DNA of 64,000 nucleotides from Cephalotus follicularis. Taxonomy: Eukaryota > Streptophyta > Magnoliopsida > Oxalidales > Cephalotaceae. Location: NCBI GenBank assembly GCA_001972305.1, contig BDDD01002938.1, forward strand, positions 1 to 64,000, written 5' to 3'. Position numbers and translations under genes: made by a program. This document shows, piece after piece, positions 21,701-31,910 of this stretch; the first letter of the stretch is position 1; the number at the start of each line of letters is the position of its first letter. A model generated the notes under the pieces. That model made no database searches. It had not been told where the DNA came from and was given only the letters and a program-made list of their open reading frames with translations.

Positions 21701-23340
21701 TTTGCCCAGAAAGGCAGGCAGACAGTGTATATGTGGAACAATTTCAATGCCAATCAGTTCAATGCAAGCAGAAATTAACATACATGAAATGCATGAACAT
21801 ATCTTCCAAAACATAACACTACCCCTACCTCAAATGCTATCCCAAGATCAATTGTAAGTGATCTTTCTCTTTAAAGCTTCCAAAGCCTTTTTCCAAGCTT
21901 TCCACCAACAATTCTTTTAATCTCAGTAGGTTCAATCTATACATGCACGTTTATGGATACATGCAACAGTAACAGTAGATTCAGTAAACACTTATAGCCA
22001 TTCCAATCAGTAGCTTAAGTCATTAGTGCATTAAACTTTATACCAACTCCCTTTTACCACATCTTATGCACTTATCAACTATATCAATCCATTATCTCTT
22101 AAGTGGACAGTAGATGTTGTAACACCCCGGTTCGAGATCAGGATATCACCCCCGACTCAGAACCGGAAATGTCACGCTAAACCGAACTAATCGAAAATAT
22201 CAGTATATTTTAAAACTTATGTTATTAAAAACAGTAATAAGTCTCCAATTAAACTGATAAAAGAAAATCTCAGGTTTCAACTTAAATTCTGCTCATAAAC
22301 GAAATGGTCTGAAAAATAACACGTGGTGGTCTAAACATAATCTGATAATGCAACTAGAACTGGAAATCATATTTATGAAAAATATAGCATTTCTAAAGGA
22401 ATTTAACTCAATAAAATCCTCAAGTCATAGGTTGCTCTCTTATCACACTTGCCCCCAAAGCTCCAGATAACCTGCCGCATGGAAACAAAAACGCGGCTGA
22501 GCAAACCTCAGTACGGATATAGAATCATAAAACAGTACGAAACAAAACAGATTACGAAATAGATCCGGACATTTTCAAAATTAAAAATCAATGAAAGAAA
22601 ATCCGTAACGAAATTGGAATCATTTTCATAAATATCGAAAGAATAAACTAAAAACAAGAAACACGTACATTTTCACATTCAGGAACCAACACATTTAATT
22701 TTCACAATAAAAGAGATGTTCGTACAAGATTTTCGTAAACGAATCATAACTCAATTTTATAAAGTCAGGAATATTTAATTTCAAAAATATTAGAGCTGGC
22801 TTTATTTTCAAAAATCCGTAGATATAAAGGAATGTCGAAAATCCGTACATAGATTAAAGATCTAAATTTTATTCCGGATAAAATCAGTAGAAAAATCAAA
22901 GAAACATAACATGATTTACTTGATAAACAAAAGAGTATGCCAAGAACAAGGTATCCATACGTTGTTCACAAAAGTATGAAACCGAATTTATTTAGATAAA
23001 ACCGAACGAGGTATCCAAGAATGAAGGATAATTCGTACTTTAATCATAAAAGCGAAACTGGATTTATTCAAACAGAATTCATATTCTAATGAAACACTAA
23101 GAGTGTATCAAGGAAAGAAGATCTGTACAATAACGAAAAATAAAACTGAATTTTATTCTTAAACAAACCAATAGGAGGGTATCAAAGAAGGAGTTATCTG
23201 TACCTTTGCGTAAACACCAAAATTATCCTTAAGAGAAAATCAAACAATCCTACGCAGCACTTCCGTTGGTACAATTATCTAAACAATAATTCAAATAAGA
23301 TATTAAAAATCCTTGCAAAAGCGTCACTGATTTATCTAGA

Positions 23341-23571
23341 ACAAAGCCGAAAACATCGACTCTTTCTAGCATAAGCGTCAACGTATATCAGGATATAGGC
23401 GACGTTTAAACATTTAATAAAACTCAAACTTGTAGGACAGAGCGTCGACACTTTACAAAAATAAAGCAGGATGGCGTCAACGCTTGACATAAACAAAATA
23501 GAATTATTCATAAATGTGGGAAGGTCGACGCTCTGATGAAACAAAGGGTAAGGCATCGGCGCTTTACGTGA
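23341..23571. repeat. S2 word array (GCGTCGACG type)
   Basis: Words: catcgactc, gcgtcaacg, ggcgacg, gcgtcgacac, gcgtcaacgctt, ggtcgacgct, gcatcggcgctt. They are more decayed than in Gypsy-1, and most changes are C/T or G/A at CpG. Confidence 0.82.
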
Positions 23572-23639
23572 ATTTTGCTGTGTTTACAGTGCTACACGAA
23601 TGACGAAGGAGTGAGGATTAAGACATGTGAGCAGACTAA

Positions 23640-24210
23640 TCCAACTCAACACCCATTAACACTGCATGCACAACACACTGGCTGTACTCACGCACACGAC
23701 ACACACGGCACAGCACACACACCAAATGCATAACTCATTTTGTGTACACACACAAAACACACAGACTCTGCACTCTATACACACACACTTGCTGCATGTA
23801 TAACACTGCCTTCACGACACACACGCCTCACTGCACACACCGCATGCAGACCTTCACACCAAGGTTGTACACAACCTCACTGCACACTCAAAACATTTAC
23901 CTGCCTATACGGACACACAACCGGCCATAAAATACACACACGGCACACATGCATATTACATGCAAAACACACACACTCGCATACACAACACACAGAATAC
24001 ACACAACATGCAAAACACACACCGTACATACGCACACTACACACACACACGGCTACACAACATACACACAGCACACACATGGATGTTACCCGTAAGACAC
24101 ACACACCACACATATGCGTACATTACATGCAACACACACTCCTGTACACATGCACATACACACTCTGTTTTCACAGCACAAACACACAACCAACACACTC
24201 ACACATGCAG
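23640..24210. repeat. CA-rich (ACACAC) imperfect repeat block in S2
   Basis: About 570 bp dominated by cacaca/acacac with interspersed tgcat, ggc and tac words and no single period. The long frames of His/Thr codons here on the plus strand (and Cys/Val on the minus) are by-products of this composition. Confidence 0.9.
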
Positions 24211-26067
24211 GATGATCCTAGTGCCTAGCATGAACAAAGGTGATGGATTTGTGGGCAACAACGTTGTCATCAACCAGCTACACCAACCATCAATGATGCC
24301 GATGGACACAAGAAGAAAAACAGCAAAACAGGGGAGGACAGACATATGCGTAAATGGTGGCTGTGTTAAGGAGAGGGATGGAATCAATCCCTACACATGT
24401 GATCGGGTTCATGTCCAACCCGACCATGACCCAAGCCAAACACCATGACCTCCAATGGCGCCGGCTTACACAGGGAGAAGGAGCTTAACACATGCATGCC
24501 TTTATACAGTTGATATCAAAAGAATCGGTTCACCACAAGGAAAAGAGAAACCGAACCTGGAGTGATGTACTGTGGAGACTGAGCAAGATGCTTCCCTCTG
24601 AGCTGCAACAATGGCGCTTCACAGAGAGAATGAGGGAGAGAGCCGAAACAGGGGAGACAAGGAGAGATTAATGCTTGCATCATTAGACGGTTTATATCAC
24701 CTCATAACAAAATCTTAAACCAAAGCTTAGTGAATCAAACCTGGGTGATGAAGGAGCCGATGGAGAAAGCGCAAGAAATCTCACTGTGATTGCTCAACAA
24801 TGGCGTCCAAGCGTGTAGGAGAAGAAGAAGAGAAATAGCAAAACAAAGAAAAGAAGTGGCTGGCTTATAAAGGGGCAAAACGCGTGAGAAGCAAAAGAAA
24901 AGGAAAAGAGTTAATTGCATGGGAAAAAAAAAAGGAAGTGAGAGGCATGCAGGGAGAGATTTCGGTGATTGCATAAGTGAGAGAGACCAACACGCGGGAG
25001 AGAAATGTAAAGAGAGAGTCTTGATGTGGGAGAGATTGAGTGAGAGAGTGGGAGAGAAACCATTTGGGAGAGTGAGATATTTTGGGAGAGAGGGTGGCGG
25101 AAAATTAAGGCAAAATTAAAGAAAATAAATCATTTCCTTTTCCAATTGATTTTGCATAATTGGCTTTTAAAACAAAATGGACAATTCCCTTTTTAAAAGA
25201 TTTTCTTCTTAAAATGCATAATTTGGCTTTTCCAAACAAAAATGATAAATGGTTTTAAAAATATATTTTCTTTAACCATTTACCAAAGATATTTATTGGT
25301 CAATATTCGAAATTAAATTAGCCCAAATAAATCAAAATTTTGGGTTATTTATATCTAAAACAAATAGGCAGTCCACAAATATTAATTAAAAAGGGGTTCA
25401 AATAAAATAAATTTTATACGAAAAAGCGGGTATTACAGATGTGTTTGTATATCCATAAGGAATTCAGTAGCTTATTATGGAACTAACAACATCTTACTAA
25501 CTAATTTAGAGATTAATCATTCTCATGCTTGAACCAAAGTTACATTCCATTTTAATTTCCATAATCCTAGAAGATACTAACCAACCATGATAACAGAAGA
25601 TTAAGCATTCTCCTAACCTTACTGTCAGATTACAAAAACACAGGGAGTTCGAATTTGAACTTACCAGGAGAAGTCCAAAGATCCCAGGTTCCTTCTTCCT
25701 TGAGTTCTACTCCAAACCTTCCAATGCAAGCTCTCAAACAATTTCCAGCAATTCTTTCAATATCTAGTGTTTCTAACACTCTTTCTCAGCTCATATTTAG
25801 ATGATATAGAGGTCTTAGGAGTTTAGAATTCGCCAGGTTCATTTACTCCTCTCTCTCTCTTTTTTTTTCCTCTTTCTCACATGCCTTTGTTTCTTACTCT
25901 TTTCTCTTTTCAAATTTGTAGGTGGCAGGCCTGCAAGGTGCAGAGCACATGCAAGGGCTCTCCTTGCATGTCATGGCAGCTGGTGCATGCCCACGACACC
26001 TGTCCCCTTGCATGCCACTCCCATTTCTGTTTCACACATGCACAGAGACCTGTGTCTGTCGAATTTC

Positions 26068-26120
26068 CAGTCGACTGCTTAATGTGGCCAGTCGACTGTT
26101 ACCCTGTGACAGTCGACTGT
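26068..26120. repeat. Gypsy-2 3' LTR word array A (CAGTCGACTG type)
   Basis: Three exact cagtcgactg words (26068, 26089, 26110) at a 21-bp period. It lies about 175-225 bp from the LTR start in LTR orientation, the same slot as array A in S1 and Gypsy-1. Confidence 0.93.
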
Positions 26121-26293
26121 GGAGGCTGATAATATAGACTTACTTTGGTTATTTGACCCATTTACACATTAACTCATTCTTGGCATACAAGTAAGGCATA
26201 CAACATAAAAATTGGACAATTAATTCAATTAAAATGTATATTTATTATGACAATGGAAATCAATATAAATTAATTGAATTTGCAGTCATTACA

Positions 26294-26312
26294 TTCCTCC
26301 CTCCTTAAAGAA
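26294..26312 (-). other. Gypsy-2 polypurine tract
   Basis: On the minus strand CTTTAAGGAGGGAGGAATG immediately precedes LTR start TGTAATGACTGC. Confidence 0.88.
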
Positions 26313-26339
26313 AATTCGTCCTCGAATTTAGCCCTTACA

Positions 26340-27378
26340 CTACATTTCAAAAAGGTGGGGAAATGTCTCCCTCATTTCTTCTTCACATTCCCACGTAGCC
26401 TCCTCCGCTCCGTGAAAACGCCACAACACTTTGACCATAGGGATGGTCTTGTTCCTTAGAACTTTTTCTGTGCGATCCACTATCCTCATCGGCCTTTCTT
26501 CATATGTCAATCGCGGGCTAACGAATCCAGGGTCGTAGCTCAAAATGTGAGATGGGTCGGGTACGTATTTCCGTAACATGGAAACATGGAATACGTTATG
26601 CACGTCCGACAAGCTAGGCGGTAGTGCAATCTGGTATGCTACCTCCCCTACTCTCTCCAGTATCTCGTAAGGTCCAATGTACCTCGGAGCTAACTTCCCT
26701 TTGGGGCCAAAACGGTGTATCCCCTTCGAAGGCGAGATCTTCAGGAAAACATGATCTCCCTTCTCAAATTCAAGCTTCCTCCTCTTGCTGTCGGTGTAAC
26801 TCTTCTGCCGACTCTGTGCAGCTAGCAATCTCTTCTTGATCATTTCCACCTTATCAGTGGTCTCTTGCACCAAGTCCGGTCCCAGCACTTGTCGTTCACC
26901 TACCTCATCCCAGTAAATAGGTTATCTGCATTTCCTCCCTTATAAAGCTTCATAGGGAGCCATTCCAATGCTGGTGTGGAAACTGTTGTTGTAGGAGAAC
27001 TCAATTAAGGCTAGATGATCCTCCCAACTCCCAGCAAAATCAATCATGCAAGCCCGTAACATATCCTCCAGAGTCTGGATCGTACGTTCGGACTGTCCGT
27101 CAGTCTGTGGGTGAAATGCAGTGCTGAAATTCAAGGTCGTTCCCATAGCTGTTTGGAACTTCATCCAGAACCTTGAAGTAAATCTAGCATCACGGTCGCA
27201 GACAATACTGGCCGGCACCCCATGCAATCTCACTATCTCCCGGATATACAATCGAGCAAGCTTCTCGATAGAATATGTCATGTTCATCGGAAGAAAGTGT
27301 GCGGACTTAGTAAGTCTGTCCACAACAACCCATACTGCTTCATGCTGGTTTCGTGACCTCGGCAATCCTGACACTGTT
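26340..27378 (-). pseudogene. Gypsy-2 integrase C-terminal half and chromodomain
   Basis: Contains integrase from SGLPRSRNQ through the second catalytic Asp ([10 protein letters not shown]) and Glu (LEDMLRAC), then KSYTDSKRRKLEF, KISPSKGIHRFG, VHNVFHVSMLRKYVPDPSH, and a complete chromodomain-like end (RIVDRTEKVLRNKTIPMVKVLW, EEATWECEEEM) closing at FEM. Stops at 26940-26942 and 26922-26924 break it around EAL.GRKCR. Everything is in one frame, the same as gag. The N-terminal part with the first catalytic Asp is lost in the foreign segment and gap upstream. Confidence 0.92.
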
Positions 27379-27589
27379 TAGCTCCATGTCACAAGTGGGT
27401 CCTTCAAGGTTCTACACCGTGCTGGACTTCTTCTTGATGACCACCTCGCCATACTTCTCTCTCTAACGTCTTATACATCGTGCTACAAACTGGACAGTCT
27501 CTCACTTCCGACTTGTAGTCTTTGGACGCCCTGACGATGTTAGCGATGGTCACCACCTTACCTTTACCCTTGTGCACTGGTACCTGAAA
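27379..27589. other. Unexplained segment beside assembly gap
   Basis: At 27378 the alignment with Gypsy-1 integrase stops (Gypsy-1 continues 'gatacgaagtccatgg', here 'gacactgtttagctccatg'). The 211 bases up to the gap match nothing else in the window. On the minus strand one frame reads on from the gap for about 60 codons (includes VHKGKGKVVTIANIV and RDCPVC) before a stop. The spacing from 27378 to the next Gypsy sequence is 697 bp, against about 168 bp in Gypsy-1. It may be an insertion or a misassembly. Confidence 0.6.
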
Positions 27590-28075
27590 NNNNNNNNNNN
27601 NNNNNNNNNNNNNNNNNNNNNNNNNNNNNNNNNNNNNNNNNNNNNNNNNNNNNNNNNNNNNNNNNNNNNNNNNNNNNNNNNNNNNNNNNNNNNNNNNNNN
27701 NNNNNNNNNNNNNNNNNNNNNNNNNNNNNNNNNNNNNNNNNNNNNNNNNNNNNNNNNNNNNNNNNNNNNNNNNNNNNNNNNNNNNNNNNNNNNNNNNNNN
27801 NNNNNNNNNNNNNNNNNNNNNNNNNNNNNNNNNNNNNNNNNNNNNNNNNNNNNNNNNNNNNNNNNNNNNNNNNNNNNNNNNNNNNNNNNNNNNNNNNNNN
27901 NNNNNNNNNNNNNNNNNNNNNNNNNNNNNNNNNNNNNNNNNNNNNNNNNNNNNNNNNNNNNNNNNNNNNNNNNNNNNNNNNNNNNNNNNNNNNNNNNNNN
28001 NNNNNNNNNNNNNNNNNNNNNNNNNNNNNNNNNNNNNNNNNNNNNNNNNNNNNNNNNNNNNNNNNNNNNNNNNNN
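27590..28075. other. Assembly gap (486 N)
   Basis: Undetermined bases within the integrase zinc-finger region of Gypsy-2. Confidence 0.99.
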
Positions 28076-29993
28076 CGTGCCACATCTTGGAACTTCCTGG
28101 GTGAACACTGTACCTCGATTTGTGAGATTGTTGCAGTAGCTCACTCTTTATGCTCTCATCATTCGGAACACAAATCCTTCCCCGGAATCTCAGTATGCCA
28201 TCAGTATGTACGGAGAACTCAGAATCAGTGTCAAGGTTCTCACGGATACTCCACAAATCAGCATACTGAGCAGTCAAAATACGCTCTAGAAGTTTCGGTT
28301 GTTCTCTCATACTTTCCACAATCACTCCACGGGAAACCATGAACGGATTCCATCTCTGAAATTCCTCCAATAGATTCCACTGTGAAACCATAGCTCCAGC
28401 AATCATCGCCTTGCGACTCAGCGCATCAGCCACTACATTTGCCTTCCCCGGGTGGTACTGTATATTGCAGTTGTAGTCATTGAAGAACTCCACCCATCGC
28501 CTCTGTCTCATGTTGAGCTCCTTCTAGGAAAACAGATATTTTAAGCTCCTGTGGCCAGTAAAGATTTCAAACTGCGCTCCATAAAGGTAGTGCCTCCATT
28601 TCTGCAAGGCAAATACTATGGACGCCAACTCAAGATCGTGTACGAGATAGTTTTCCTCGTACGGCTTCAACTTTCTCGATGCGTATGCAATCACCCTACC
28701 TTGTTCCATCAGAACGCATCCCAGTCCCTTCCCAGAAGCATCAGTGTAGACAGTAAATCCCTCATTACCTTCAGGTAATGCCAGCACTGGAGCCGAAATC
28801 AACCGACTCTTCAATTCTTGGAAACTTGTCTCACAAGACTCGTCCCACACAAAGCTGGACTTCTTCTGTGTCAACTGGGTCAGTGGTGCAACAAGTTTCA
28901 AAAATCCCTTGATGAATCTGCGATAATACCCAGCCAATCCCAAGAAACTACGTACCTCTGTAGCGTTCCTCGGTTGGGGCCAATCAACAATGCTCTCAAT
29001 CTTCGAAGGATCCACTGACAATCCCTCACTCGATACTATGTGACCTAAGAAAGTCACATGATCCAGCCAAAATTCGCACTTGCTAAATTTGGCATACAGC
29101 TGTTCCTTCCACAATACCTGCAATACAATCTTCAAGTGCTGCATGTGTTCCTCAACGCTCTCTGAGTAGATCAGGATGTCATCTAAGAATATCACAACAA
29201 ACTGATCAAGGTAAGGTTGGAACACTCTGTTCATCAGACACATAAAGGCTGCAGGAGCATTCGTCAAACCAAATGGAAATATCAGAAACTCGTAGTGCCC
29301 ATATCTGGTTTGGAATGCAGTCTTCCCCACATCACCTTCTCTAATCCTCAACTGATGATAGCTTGTTCTTAGGTGAAGCTTGGAGAATACAGTCGAGCCT
29401 TGTAATTGATCGAACAATTCCTCAATATGTGGCAGAGGATACTTGTTCTTTACCGTCACTTGATTCAGCAACCTGTAATCAATACATAACCGCATTGATC
29501 CATCCTTCTTCTTCACAAATAGAACTGGTGCTCCCCACGGTGACACACTCGGTCTGATAAAACCCTTGTCAAGATAATCCTGCAATTGAACTTTCAACTC
29601 TTTCAGTTCGGCAGGAGCCATTCGGTATGGTGCTCTGGATATCGGAGTAGTTCCAGGTAATAACTCAATGCTGAACTCTATGTCCCTCTCCGGTGGCAAT
29701 GAAGTGAGTTCATCTGGAAATACATCAGGAAAATCACATACAACAGGCACTTGATCAATACTGGGCGTAATTTTCGTATGATCAATCACATACGCCAAAT
29801 AGCCCTCGCATCCTTGCTTAAGATATTTCTGTGCTCGTGTACATGAAATGATCGGAGCAGTAACATTCTTTTCTCCGATAAACTTGCACTCAGTCCCATC
29901 TTGCAGATAAAAAGTCATCATCTTGTTGTAGCAATCAACACAAGCATGATGAGTATATAGCAAATCCATCCCCAAGATTACATCAAAATCTCA
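28076..29993 (-). pseudogene. Gypsy-2 reverse transcriptase, RNase H and start of integrase
   Basis: [35 protein letters not shown], active site FLDDILIYS (around 29180), [10 protein letters not shown]. RNase [44 protein letters not shown]. Integrase start: LLEEFQRWNPF through HKSRYSVHPGSSKMWH, ending at the gap. Stops are at 28524-28526 (FS followed by KELNMRQRR in the same frame) and 29991-29993 (Arg to TGA before DFDVILGMD). Unlike Gypsy-1 there is no frameshift here. Confidence 0.93.
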
Positions 29994-31451
29994 GATAGGT
30001 AACACTATCAGGTCAGCAGTCAATTCAATTCTAGCTATCACAATTTCACAATCCTTCAGAACAGTATCGGATAAAAGACAAGTACCCGTAGGAGTACTCA
30101 CCTACAAAACATAGGGCAATCTAGAAGTAACACCATGCAATTTGTGAGCAAAAATAGATGCAATAAATGTGTGTGTTGCACCAGGGTCAATCAACACATG
30201 TGCTAATATGCCAGATATGTAAATGGTACCTCCCACAACAGTAGTAGATTCTGGTACATCATCTTTAGATAAGGTATAGACCCTACCTTTCATGATCCCC
30301 TTTCCGGTGTCCTTCCGCGGTTGAGCTGCCGCAACACTACCACTCGTACCAGCACTCCCTTGTTGGCTGCGTGCTTGATCCCTCATCATCGGGCATTTAT
30401 TCAGCATATGATCTTGTGAACCACATCTCAAACACTTCCCCATTTTCTTCCAGCAATCGGCCTCATCATGATTCTGACGACCGCAAAAACTACATCCACT
30501 TCCATTCTGCTGACTGTTTCGGCCAGGTGTCCTTGATCGTGTGCGTCGAGAACCACCTTGCCCCCTGTTAGCAGACTTGTTTGACTTAGCAGGATTATTG
30601 CTTCCCTGCCCCTGTGACTGTACGGCCCTCGATTGATTAGTACGAGTCCGTTCTGCCCTTCTCTCATTAGCATCTTCTTCAAGAATCATTGCCCTCTCAC
30701 CAACTTCAACAAAAGAGGTCAGTTGTAACATCAACAATTTGGATCTGATATCTGGTCGAAGGCCCTTCAGGAACCTCCGGATCATCCGTGACTCTCCCTC
30801 TACAAGATAAGGCGTGTGTCTGGCCAGCTCTACAAATCTGGTCTGGTACTGAGCTACCGTCATGTCTCCTTGACGTAACTCCATTAGCTCTGTCTCCCAT
30901 CTGTCACGCTCTATCTGTGGTACATAAGCATCCAGAAACTCGGACTGAAATCTGTCCCAAGTTTTGTTGAGTCCACGGGCTTCCCATTTCGCTTCGGTCC
31001 TCTCCCACCAGTAAGTCGCTTTGCCCCATAGGCGGTATACAGTAAAACTGAGCTTCTGCTCATTTGTACAGTCCAGAGCAGTAAATATCTTCTCCAGATC
31101 TCTAATCCATCATTCAGCACCAGTAGCATTCAGTTCGCCATTAAAGGTCGGAGGATTCTGTCGCATGAACAGCTCCAGATCTCGACCAAATCCACCTGCA
31201 TGACAAGCATCCGGTGCTAGCAAATATGCCCGGTTAGCCTCATACATCTGCCGGAGCTGCTCCATGTTTGCTGCATTCGCTTGCATCTGCTGTCGAAAAA
31301 GATCAGCCAGATTATCAAAATTACTTCTCTCATCATGGACTGGAGGAACATTCACTCCTTCATTCATTTGCAAAATATTTTTGGGTACTGGCGGAGCATT
31401 GAATCCGTCGTCAGCTCTACGCCTTCCTCTTTGTCCTCTTCTTGGATCCAT
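29994..31451 (-). pseudogene. Gypsy-2 gag and protease
   Basis: Starts at ATG 31451 (MDPRRGQRGRRRADD). The capsid-like region (ELMELRQGDMTVAQYQTRF) is followed by two intact CCHC knuckles (CSFCGRQNHDEADC and CLRCGSQDHMLNKC) and the protease (IDPGATHTF). Stops are at 31110-31112, between GAE and WIRDLEKIF, and at 30102-30104, after SRLPYVL. Both are in the same frame as all later pol parts, so gag and pol were originally one continuous frame. Confidence 0.92.
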
Positions 31452-31531
31452 TTAGTTTCCTATATGAATGACAAAAATCATTAAGAAACATTTCACTACT
31501 TTCCGAGAAACTTATCCCAGCTAGCATATAT

Positions 31532-31550
31532 GGAATATGCTCTGATACCA
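31532..31550 (-). other. Gypsy-2 primer binding site (tRNA-Met type)
   Basis: On the minus strand TGGTATCAGAGCATATTCC, three bases from the LTR end at 31554. Identical to the site in Gypsy-1. Confidence 0.9.
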
Positions 31551-31553
31551 TGC

Positions 31554-31910
31554 TGTCACACCCCGTTATTCCGGTTACCATCATTGACAAGCATATATGG
31601 TGATATCAGTATTAAACATACATTCCAGAATTTCATTCAACAATATATAACAATATGCGAAAGCAGACAATAATCCGGAATATAAAATACAACCATCCGC
31701 ACGCATCCCATACTACGTACGGTTACGAGTCAAAATTATCCTTAACATGAGGAATACAACAAGAAAACAAGGTATGATTCGTTCGTTCATTACAATACAT
31801 CAAAAGAGAATATCAACCTTAAAATGATAAAAGAAGCTCTCCAAGCTTCAGCAGCAAGCTCCGAACGTCCTTGCTCAATCTGTAATTGTAGGGGTTAGCC
31901 GTTGTCCTCA
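31554..31910 (-). mobile_element. Gypsy-2 5' LTR remnant
   Basis: 357 bp near-identical to 20262-20618 of the 3' LTR. The match ends after 'ccgttgtcctca', where the SIRE gag sequence begins abruptly. The remaining ~2.3 kb is missing. Confidence 0.9.

Larger units (their letters stand above)
22118..25437 (-). mobile_element. Solo LTR S2 (Gypsy), TSD GATGT
   Basis: 3,320 bp. On the plus strand it runs TGTAACACCCCGG to GCGGGTATTACA, flanked by GATGT at 22113-22117 and 25438-25442. The ends match those of the Gypsy-4 and Gypsy-5 LTRs, so it belongs to that broader group, in minus orientation. No internal region remains. It contains a word array (23341-23571) and a CA-rich block (23640-24210). 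No gene is supported inside. Confidence 0.92.
20262..26293 (-). mobile_element. Gypsy-2 3' LTR (interrupted by S2)
   Basis: On the minus strand it runs TGTAATGACTGC to GGGGTGTGACA. Removing S2 and one GATGT leaves about 2,707 bp. It carries CAGTCGACTG arrays at 21605-21700 and 26068-26120 and a GTAAGT splice-donor-like site (CTG|GTAAGT, reverse complement at 25659-25667). Confidence 0.93.
20262..31910 (-). mobile_element. Gypsy-2: Tekay-type chromovirus, 5' LTR truncated
   Basis: In minus-strand order: 5' LTR remnant (31554-31910), primer site (31532-31550), gag-pol (31451-26340), polypurine tract (26294-26312), 3' LTR (20262-26293 with S2 inside). Its proteins are closely similar to those of Gypsy-1. 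The 5' LTR is cut off after 357 bp where the SIRE element begins, so no target duplication can be tested. Confidence 0.93.

Noticed and set aside
23740-24448. Two overlapping 162-codon open frames on the plus strand
   Set aside because: They are His/Thr-rich products of the CA-repeat tract in solo LTR S2, with no domain and no start context.
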